Positions 1 through 5,190 of a DNA stretch of 13,755 bases are shown here, piece after piece (position 1 is the stretch's first letter; every line of letters begins with the position of its first letter). The position numbers and the translations under genes were made by a program. This DNA is from Ramlibacter tataouinensis (lineage in GTDB: Bacteria; Pseudomonadota; Gammaproteobacteria; Burkholderiales; Burkholderiaceae_C), in assembly GCA_002427815.1 (NCBI GenBank), contig DIZF01000001.1:121206-134960 (forward strand). The letters are read 5' to 3'. Under the pieces are notes generated by a model. The model was given only the letters and a program-made list of their open reading frames with translations, was not told where the DNA came from and ran no database searches.

Positions 1-568
1 CCAGCGACGCGCCGCCGATCTTCATCTTCACCACCGAATAGCCGCGGTCCAGGTAGCTGCGCATCTCGGCCTTCAGTTGCGCGTCGTCCTTGCCCGGGTA
101 GTAATAGCCGCCGGCGGCGTAGACGAACACGCGGCGGTTCGGCTGGCCGTTGCCGTAGCGCTCGGCCAGCAGCTGGAACAGCGGCTTGCCTTCGATCTTG
201 GCCACGGCGTCCCACACCGCCATGTCGATGGTGCCCACGGCCACCGAGCGCTCGCCATGGCCGCCCGGCTTCTCGTTCGTCATCATCGTGGCCCAGACCT
301 TGTGCGGGTCGATGTTGCCCTGCTGGTCGTCGAGCAGGCTGGCCGGCGCGGCCTCCATGACGCGCGGCGCGAAACGCTCGCGGATCAGCCCGCCCTGGCC
401 GTAGCGGCCGTTGGAGTTGAAGCCGTAGCCCACGACCGGCTTGCCGTCACGCACCACGTCGGTGACCACGGCCACCAGACTGAGCGTCATTTTCGAAAAG
501 TCGATGTAGGCGTTGCGGATGCTGGAACTGATGGGTTTCGTGACTTCGCGGATTTCGGTGATTTTCAT
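1..568 (-). CDS. tarD: D(-)-tartrate dehydratase-like enolase-superfamily enzyme (N-terminal 189 residues; runs off left edge)
   Basis: This is the N-terminal part of a mandelate racemase/muconate lactonizing enzyme-type protein of the enolase superfamily. The start is the ATG at 568 and the frame stays open to the window edge. The visible sequence contains the capping-domain stretches TKPISSSIRNAYIDF, GYGFNSNGRYGQGG and NEKPGGHGERSVAVGTIDMA, which match what I remember of Bradyrhizobium japonicum D(-)-tartrate dehydratase TarD almost word for word. The KMKIG motif at about residues 181-185 is the Lys-x-Lys catalytic pair at the end of the second barrel strand. The Mg2+ ligands lie beyond the edge. 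TarD removes water from D-tartrate to give oxaloacetate in the cytoplasm. Only 33 bases separate it from the upstream MmgE/PrpD gene, so the two are probably cotranscribed. Family membership is firm; the exact substrate rests on remembered similarity. No strong Shine-Dalgarno sequence is visible. Confidence 0.8.
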   Translation of the reverse strand, partial: MKITEIREVTKPISSSIRNAYIDFSKMTLSLVAVVTDVVRDGKPVVGYGFNSNGRYGQGGLIRERFAPRVMEAAPASLLDDQQGNIDPHKVWATMMTNEKPGGHGERSVAVGTIDMAVWDAVAKIEGKPLFQLLAERYGNGQPNRRVFVYAAGGYYYPGKDDAQLKAEMRSYLDRGYSVVKMKIGGASL

Positions 569-601
569 GCTGGAGCTCGTGCGTTGACGTACAGCCGGTG
601 A

Positions 602-1975
602 TCAGGAAGGGACCGCCAGCGCGGTGATCGCCTTCAGGTCAGGCGCCGTCCCGACTTTCCAGCAGGCCTCGATCAGCCGGGCCGTCGGCGCAGCGCCCAG
701 CACCGGGTCGGCGAGGCCATGAAACTTGCCTTCCAGCTGCGCATCGGTCATCGGCTTTTGCAGCGAGCCGATCGCATGCTCGACAAACACATGAACGCGC
801 CGTCCATCATTCAAGACCGCAGTCACATCGGCGCTGGCCTCGCCGATCGCATCGTCCACCGTCGCCACCACCTTGGCGCGCAACGCCACCAGGTCGGGCC
901 GGTTCACCACCGCGTCGGAAAACTCGTCCTCGGCGGCGCGGCCGAACGTCAGGCCGGCGGCGCAGCCGTGATAGACGCTGAACTTGGCCTGCAGGCCGTC
1001 CGCCGGCGTCTTCTTGCCGGTCAATTCCAGCACCAGCGAATGCACCTTCAGCTCGATGCGCGCCACCTGCTCCGGCCTGACGCCCTGCTCGCGCAGCTGC
1101 ACACAGGCGTCGATGCTGGGGTGGATCACGATGCCGCAGGCGAAGGGCTTGTAGCTGTTGAAGGAAATCTCGAACCGCTGGCCCAGCTCGTCGGTGGCTT
1201 CGCGCCAGTCGCACTTGGCAGAGACGGTCTGGATCATGCCGCGCGGTGCCTCCAGCGCTTTCGGGCTGGCGGTGAAGCCATTCTTCGCGAGCAGCGCGGC
1301 CATCAGGCCGGCCCGCGCCGCCGCACCCGGATGGAAGGGCTTGGTCATGGTGCCGAACTGCTCGCGCATGCCCACCGGCTGCGAGGCGGCGATGCCCAGC
1401 GCCATCGCGGTGCGCTGCGCGTCCAGGCCCAGCAGGCGGGCGCAGCCGGCGGCCGCGCCGAGCATGCCGGTCGATCCGGTGATGTGCCAGCCGCGGTCGT
1501 AGTGGTCCGGGTACATCACGTTGCCGATGCGGCAGGACACGTCGATGCCCAGCACCAGCGCGTCGATCAGCTGCCTGCCGCTCGCACCGGTGTGCTCGCC
1601 CAGCGCCAGCACGGCCGAGGCCACCGGGCCGGCCGGGTGGATGATGGTTTTGAGATGGGTGTCGTCGTAGTCGAAGGTGTGCGAGGTGATGCCGTTGATC
1701 AACGCGGCGCTGGCCATGTCGATGCGGTCGCCCCGGCCCAGCACCGTGGCCTGGGCCGCGGGCTCCAGCATGCGCACCGCGGCCAGCGCGGATTCCGCCG
1801 CTTCGTGCCGGGCCGCCCCCACGGCGCAGCCGATCCAGTTCATGAAGGTGCGGTGCGCTTCGTGATCGACCGCGTCGCTCCAGCCGCGCGAAGGATGGGT
1901 CGCCACGAACCTGGCCAGAATCTGGGTGATCGGTGGGGCATTTGGGTCGGCGGCGACCTGGGTGTTACGGGCCAT
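602..1975 (-). CDS. MmgE/PrpD family protein (2-methylcitrate dehydratase / cis-aconitate decarboxylase-like)
   Basis: A 457-residue cytoplasmic protein of normal length for the MmgE/PrpD family, whose members include 2-methylcitrate dehydratase (PrpD), cis-aconitate decarboxylase and iminodisuccinate epimerase. Family motifs are clear: FDYDDTH (101-107), GWHITGSTG (162-170), GTMTKPFHPGAAARAG (208-223), SYKPFACGIVIHPSID (274-289) and KFSVYHGCAAG (331-341). D102, T106, H113, H164, K212, H285 and Y335 look like counterparts of the active-site residues described for mammalian cis-aconitate decarboxylase; this alignment is from memory. The sequence resembles the broad 'MmgE/PrpD' group more than true PrpD, and no prpB or prpC is nearby, so propionate metabolism is unlikely. 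It sits between a LysR gene and a tartrate-dehydratase-like gene on the same strand, which suggests turnover of a hydroxy- or unsaturated dicarboxylate. The start is ATG 1975; the upstream purine signal is weak. Confidence 0.88.
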   Translation of the reverse strand: MARNTQVAADPNAPPITQILARFVATHPSRGWSDAVDHEAHRTFMNWIGCAVGAARHEAAESALAAVRMLEPAAQATVLGRGDRIDMASAALINGITSHTFDYDDTHLKTIIHPAGPVASAVLALGEHTGASGRQLIDALVLGIDVSCRIGNVMYPDHYDRGWHITGSTGMLGAAAGCARLLGLDAQRTAMALGIAASQPVGMREQFGTMTKPFHPGAAARAGLMAALLAKNGFTASPKALEAPRGMIQTVSAKCDWREATDELGQRFEISFNSYKPFACGIVIHPSIDACVQLREQGVRPEQVARIELKVHSLVLELTGKKTPADGLQAKFSVYHGCAAGLTFGRAAEDEFSDAVVNRPDLVALRAKVVATVDDAIGEASADVTAVLNDGRRVHVFVEHAIGSLQKPMTDAQLEGKFHGLADPVLGAAPTARLIEACWKVGTAPDLKAITALAVPS

Positions 1976-2041
1976 GAGGTGGGTGCTGACGGTTGAAGGA
2001 AGTGAATCGGCTCCCCGGGCGCGATGCCGCTGGGGAATGCC

Positions 2042-2059
2042 CGATTGTGCGACGAATCG
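2042..2059. promoter_or_regulatory. Small inverted repeat in the lysR-prpD gap (possible operator)
   Basis: The 99-base gap between the LysR stop codon and the MmgE/PrpD start contains CGATT (2042-2046) and AATCG (2055-2059), separated by 8 bases. It could be an operator for the adjacent LysR protein, but it does not fit the classical T-N11-A spacing and a repeat this short can arise by chance. No convincing sigma-70 promoter is visible beside it. Confidence 0.2.
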
Positions 2060-2074
2060 CGTGCCGTCCGCCCG

Positions 2075-2977
2075 TTACCGCTCCTTGAACAATTCCTCGA
2101 TCAGCTCTCGCAGCCACCGGTTGCCGGGCTCGGCCTCGAAGCGCCGGCTCCAATGCAGCGAGACCGTGAAATCGCGCAGGGCGAAGTCGGGCTCGACGAT
2201 GGCATAGCCGCCGTCGCGGGCGAATCCGCGCGCGATGTTGCGCGGCATCACCACCGCCAGGTCCGTCGCCCGCACGATGTCGGGCAACACCATGAAGTGC
2301 TCCGTGGTCAACCGCACCCTGTCCTCCAGCTGCGAGAGCTGCAGGATGCGCAAGGTGTCGGCATGGGTGCGCACGGCGACGAATTCCAGTTCGCGCAATC
2401 GCTCCATCAAGGGCGGCGAGCCGCGGCGCCGCCGGGTGAACGGGTGCCCCTTGCGCAGCAGCACCACGTAGCGGTCTTTGAGCAACTGCACCCGCTGCGT
2501 CTCCTTGACCGAAGGCAGGAAACCGAAAGCGAAGTCGACCCGGCCGCTGTCCAGCGCATCGCCGATCTCCTTGCGCGGCAGCGGCATGGTCTCGACGCGC
2601 ACGCCCGGCGCGCGCTCGCGCAGCACGGTCATCAGGGGCGGCAGGAAGCGCCCTTCGCCGATGTCGCTCATGTGGATGCGAAAGACCTTGCGCGAGTGCA
2701 GCGGATCGAACCCGGCCGATTCGTTGAGTGCCTCTTCCAGCACGCCCAGGGCCGCGCGCACCGCCTGCGCCAGCCGGTCGGCCTTGGGCGTGGGTTGCAC
2801 GCCGCCCGGTGTGCGGACGAACAGCGGATCCTTGATCAGCAGCCGCAGCCGCGTCAGGCCATGGCTGGCGGCCGGCTGGGTCAGATCGAGCGACTCGGCG
2901 GCACGGCTGACGTTGCGCTGCCGGTAGACGGCATCGAACAGGCGCAGCAGGTTGAGATCGATGTCCTTGAGTTGCAC
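2075..2977 (-). CDS. LysR-family transcriptional regulator
   Basis: A 300-residue LysR-type regulator of standard length. Residues 1-65 form the winged helix-turn-helix (IDLNLLRLFDAVYRQRNVSRAAESL, then the recognition segment LTQPAASHGLTRLR and DPLFVRTPGG). Residues about 95-295 form the periplasmic-binding-protein-like effector domain (VFRIHMSDIGEGRFLPPLM, then VRVETMPLPRKEIGDALDSGRVDFAFG). The style is that of the NodD/PcpR/NahR-like LysR branch, whose members usually sense aromatic or small organic acids. It is not divergent from its presumed target: it lies on the same strand 99 bases upstream of the MmgE/PrpD gene and downstream of the cytochrome c gene, so it may be the first gene of the dehydratase unit. 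The start is GTG at 2977, chosen because MQLKDIDLNLL is the usual beginning of this family. The mRNA just upstream is pyrimidine-rich and lacks a Shine-Dalgarno sequence. Confidence 0.93.
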   Translation of the reverse strand: MQLKDIDLNLLRLFDAVYRQRNVSRAAESLDLTQPAASHGLTRLRLLIKDPLFVRTPGGVQPTPKADRLAQAVRAALGVLEEALNESAGFDPLHSRKVFRIHMSDIGEGRFLPPLMTVLRERAPGVRVETMPLPRKEIGDALDSGRVDFAFGFLPSVKETQRVQLLKDRYVVLLRKGHPFTRRRRGSPPLMERLRELEFVAVRTHADTLRILQLSQLEDRVRLTTEHFMVLPDIVRATDLAVVMPRNIARGFARDGGYAIVEPDFALRDFTVSLHWSRRFEAEPGNRWLRELIEELFKER

Positions 2978-2995
2978 GGGATAGGAGGAAGGAAT

Positions 2996-3034
2996 GCCGC
3001 CGGTTCAGCCGGCGGCGGCGAGCGCGACGCGCTC
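2996..3034 (-). terminator. Tandem hairpins at the end of the cytochrome c gene
   Basis: Two perfect inverted repeats follow the cytochrome c coding end on the minus strand. GAGCGCG-A-CGCGCTC (3020-3034) overlaps the stop codon, and an 8-bp stem GCCGCCGG/CCGGCGGC with a 5-base loop lies at 2996-3016. The following transcript is pyrimidine-rich but has no clean U-run, so full intrinsic termination is doubtful. The second stem lies only about 18 bases before the GTG of the LysR gene and could also influence its translation. Confidence 0.4.
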
Positions 3035-3614
3035 AGGAGGGCATATGCGCCAGGAAGTGCGCCAGTGCGCGCAAGTCGTCGTCGACCAGAGGATAGACCA
3101 CATCCGCCATCGCGGCGACGCCGCCGCCGACGCGCCTGCCGGCCTTGAAGTCGCGCAGCGCCTTGAGCAGGTAGTCCTCGCGCTGGGCGGCGAGGCGCGG
3201 CGTGGCCTGCGCGCCGGAAAAATCGTCCTTGTGGCAGGAAGTGCAGCGGTTGCCCTGCGCCACCTTGCGACCGGCCGCGACCAGCGCCTCATCGGCCTTG
3301 GCCGCGGGGTCGACCCGGGGCGGCTTTTGCGCCGAGAAATAGGCCGCCAGGTTGCGGATGTCGTCGTCCTTGAGCGTCGCCGCCATCGGCTGCATCAACG
3401 GGCTCTTGCGGGTGCCGGTGCGAAAGAAAACCAGCTGCCACTGCAGGAAGCCGTCGGGCTGGCCCGCCAGCGACGGCGTCTCGGCCACCTGGGAAATGCC
3501 GGCCGGGCCGTGGCAGGGCACGCAGGTCTGGGCCTTGGCCGCGCCGGCGGCCAGGTCGGCCGCCGCGGCGACGCCGGTCGCCAGCACGGCGGCGAATAGA
3601 ACAACGAGCTTCAT
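3033..3614 (-). CDS. Periplasmic di-haem cytochrome c (cytochrome c4/c553-like)
   Basis: A 193-residue exported c-type cytochrome. Residues 1-19 are a signal peptide with a hydrophobic core and an Ala-rich cleavage region just before ADLAAG. Two haem-binding CxxCH motifs are present: CVPCH (31-35) and CTSCH (124-128). Each heads a domain of about 90 residues, so the protein is a duplicated class I cytochrome of the c4 type. M74 or M77 (in SPLMQPMA) and M169 (in VAAMADV) are the likely distal Met ligands. Its role would be periplasmic electron transfer between a dehydrogenase and a terminal oxidase. The gene directly upstream on the same strand encodes a PQQ-dehydrogenase-like propeller, a natural electron donor, although a terminator lies between them so this gene may need its own promoter. 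The start is ATG 3614, and no clear Shine-Dalgarno sequence precedes it. Confidence 0.92.
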   Translation of the reverse strand: MKLVVLFAAVLATGVAAAADLAAGAAKAQTCVPCHGPAGISQVAETPSLAGQPDGFLQWQLVFFRTGTRKSPLMQPMAATLKDDDIRNLAAYFSAQKPPRVDPAAKADEALVAAGRKVAQGNRCTSCHKDDFSGAQATPRLAAQREDYLLKALRDFKAGRRVGGGVAAMADVVYPLVDDDLRALAHFLAHMPS

Positions 3615-3634
3615 GCGGATGATTATTGCGGGTT

Positions 3635-3693
3635 GGCAAAAAGAAACGGCCCGCCGGGGTCGAGGCGGGCCGCGCTCGCGGGCACAGCCCGCG
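3635..3693 (-). terminator. Two-hairpin intrinsic terminator of the propeller gene
   Basis: Reading the minus strand after the stop codon at 3701, the first stem is CGCGGGC/GCCCGCG with a 3-base loop (3677-3693). The second is a 9-bp perfect stem CGGCCCGCC/GGCGGGCCG (3647-3672), followed at once by TTTCTTTTTG (3637-3646). A GC-rich stem plus a T-run in the correct orientation is the classic rho-independent design. It separates the sugar-dehydrogenase-like gene from the cytochrome c gene. Confidence 0.85.
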
Positions 3694-3700
3694 CAAGACC

Positions 3701-4975
3701 CTACTTGCCGTAGCTGATGCGGTAGATCGCGCCGGCCCAGTCGTCGGCAATCAGCATGGATCCGTCGCTGTCGATCAGCACATCGGTCGGCCGGCCGGTA
3801 TAGCTCTGGTCACCGTTGATCCAGCCGGAGGCGAACACTTCCTGCTTCGCCTTCTTGCCCTGCGGGTCGGTGACCACGCGCATGATGCGCCCGCCCTGGT
3901 ACTTGTGGCGGTTCCACGAGCCGTGCTCGGCGATGAAGATGTTGTTCTTGTACTCGCTCGGGAACTGCTTGCCGGTATAGAACTTCATGCCCAGCGGCGC
4001 CATGTGCGCGCCGAGGTTGAGGACGGGCGGCGTGAAGTCCGAGCACTTGTGGCCTTTGCCGTACTTGGGATCGAGCAGGTTGCCCTGGTGGCAGTACGGA
4101 TAGCCGAAGTGCTCGCCCTGCCTGGCGATGTGGTTGAGCTTGTCGCTCGGCAGGTCGTCGCTGACCCAGTCGCGGGCGTTCTCGGTGAACCAGTAGTCGC
4201 CGGTGCGCGGATCGACGTCACCGCCCACGCTGTTGCGCACGCCGATCGCCACCAGTTCGGCCTGGCCGGTGTTCGGGTTGACCCGGCGCACCTGCGCCAG
4301 GCTGGTAGGCGGCAGGCAAATGTTGCACGGCGGGCCGAACGCCACATACAGCCAGCCGGCCTTGTCGAAGGTCAGGTATTTCCAGCCGTGCGGGATGTAC
4401 GGAGGCATGTCGTCATAGACCACCTTGGCCTCGGGCATCTTGTCGAGGCTGGCCTCGGCGTTCTCGTATTTCAGGATCTTGTCGATGTCGACCACATAGA
4501 GGGCGCCGTCGCGGAAAGCCAGGCCGGTGGGCATCTTCAGCCCGGTCAGGATGGTCTTGACTTCCTTCTTGCCGTCCTTGTCGACGATGGCATAGACATT
4601 GCCGACGCTGAAGGCGCCGACGAACAGCGTGCCCTTGTCGCCCCGCGCCATCTGCCGCGCGCTGTTCACGCCCTGCGCGTACACGCTGATCTTGAATCCC
4701 TTGGGCAGTTTGATCGCCTTCAGGTTCTTTTCCAGGTCCTCCATGGACGCCGGCAAGGCCGGGCCGGCCGGCGGCGCCAGTCCCTTCTGCGCCTGCGTCT
4801 CGTCGCCGAGGAACCAGTCAGCGGGCGGCTTCGCCCAGAAATCCTTCTTGGTCGAGTCGTAACTCTTGAGTGCCTGGGCGTTCACAGCCGGCACGGCCAG
4901 CGCGGCCGCGCAGGCAATGCCCAGCGCAGCGCGTGCCAGCGCCGCGCGGGCGCGGAATATGGATGGCAAAGTCAT
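3701..4975 (-). CDS. Secreted PQQ-dependent sugar dehydrogenase-like beta-propeller (sorbosone/glucose dehydrogenase family)
   Basis: A 424-residue exported protein. The start at 4975 is chosen over upstream ATGs because AAAGGAGAGG lies just before it and because it opens directly with a signal peptide (FRARAALARAALGIACAAALAVPAVNA, shown here as residues 7-33, cleavage near A33). The mature part carries the six-bladed propeller signatures of the soluble PQQ glucose/sorbosone dehydrogenase family: MPTGLAFRDGALYVVD (148-163), YIPHGW (193-198, with H197 a possible catalytic base), NPNTGQ, FTENARDW, HFGYPYCHQG (289-298), IFIAEHGSWNR (346-356) and GRPTDVLIDSDGSMLIADDWAGAIYRI near the C-terminus (395-420, here described by its ends GRPTDV and IYRI). 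Cys217, Cys220, Cys295 and Cys311 could form disulfides. Such enzymes oxidise a sugar or aldehyde in the periplasm and pass electrons to a cytochrome; the cytochrome c gene follows. The substrate is unknown, and PQQ binding is inferred from the family. Confidence 0.85.
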   Translation of the reverse strand: MTLPSIFRARAALARAALGIACAAALAVPAVNAQALKSYDSTKKDFWAKPPADWFLGDETQAQKGLAPPAGPALPASMEDLEKNLKAIKLPKGFKISVYAQGVNSARQMARGDKGTLFVGAFSVGNVYAIVDKDGKKEVKTILTGLKMPTGLAFRDGALYVVDIDKILKYENAEASLDKMPEAKVVYDDMPPYIPHGWKYLTFDKAGWLYVAFGPPCNICLPPTSLAQVRRVNPNTGQAELVAIGVRNSVGGDVDPRTGDYWFTENARDWVSDDLPSDKLNHIARQGEHFGYPYCHQGNLLDPKYGKGHKCSDFTPPVLNLGAHMAPLGMKFYTGKQFPSEYKNNIFIAEHGSWNRHKYQGGRIMRVVTDPQGKKAKQEVFASGWINGDQSYTGRPTDVLIDSDGSMLIADDWAGAIYRISYGK

Positions 4976-5190
4976 GATCCTCTCCTTTGTGGCGTTGAAT
5001 CGCCGGTCCGAAGTAGAGCAGTGGCCGGGCCGGCGCGGACCTAGCACAATCCCTAGCATGCCGGCGTTCAACAGCCGGGCTCGTCATGAACCGCATTCAT
5101 ATCGGATAGCGGTTGCATTGCATTGATGGATGGCCGGCTTTGCCCGAAACTGCGGGTCCGCCCAGGCGCCCGCACCCCCTTCACACCGGC
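4976..5190. promoter_or_regulatory. Divergent control region between the propeller gene and iorA
   Basis: This 215-base stretch separates the minus-strand propeller gene from the plus-strand iorA gene and must hold both promoters. It contains the propeller gene's ribosome-binding site, a direct repeat CCTAGCA (5040-5046 and 5052-5058, 12-base period, about one helical turn), and an inverted repeat AACCGC-N14-GCGGTT (5089-5114). The two repeats are candidate operator sites. I could not place a convincing -35/-10 pair for either gene. Confidence 0.45.
4979..4988 (-). promoter_or_regulatory. Ribosome-binding site fixing the propeller gene start
   Basis: On the minus strand AAAGGAGAGG precedes the ATG at 4975 by 3 bases. 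It is a very strong Shine-Dalgarno match, and the upstream in-frame ATG at 5071 has nothing comparable. It therefore decides the start at 4975. Confidence 0.85.

Noticed and set aside
719..1996. 425-codon plus-strand frame over the MmgE/PrpD gene
   Set aside because: Shadow of the minus-strand gene, with no recognisable family.
3626..5044. 472-codon plus-strand frame over the propeller gene
   Set aside because: Shadow frame; the minus strand has a signal peptide, a ribosome-binding site, propeller motifs and a terminator.
5113..5190. Upstream TTG start for iorA
   Set aside because: It would add 26 Pro/His-rich residues unlike the family N-terminus, and it overlaps the inverted repeat of the control region.
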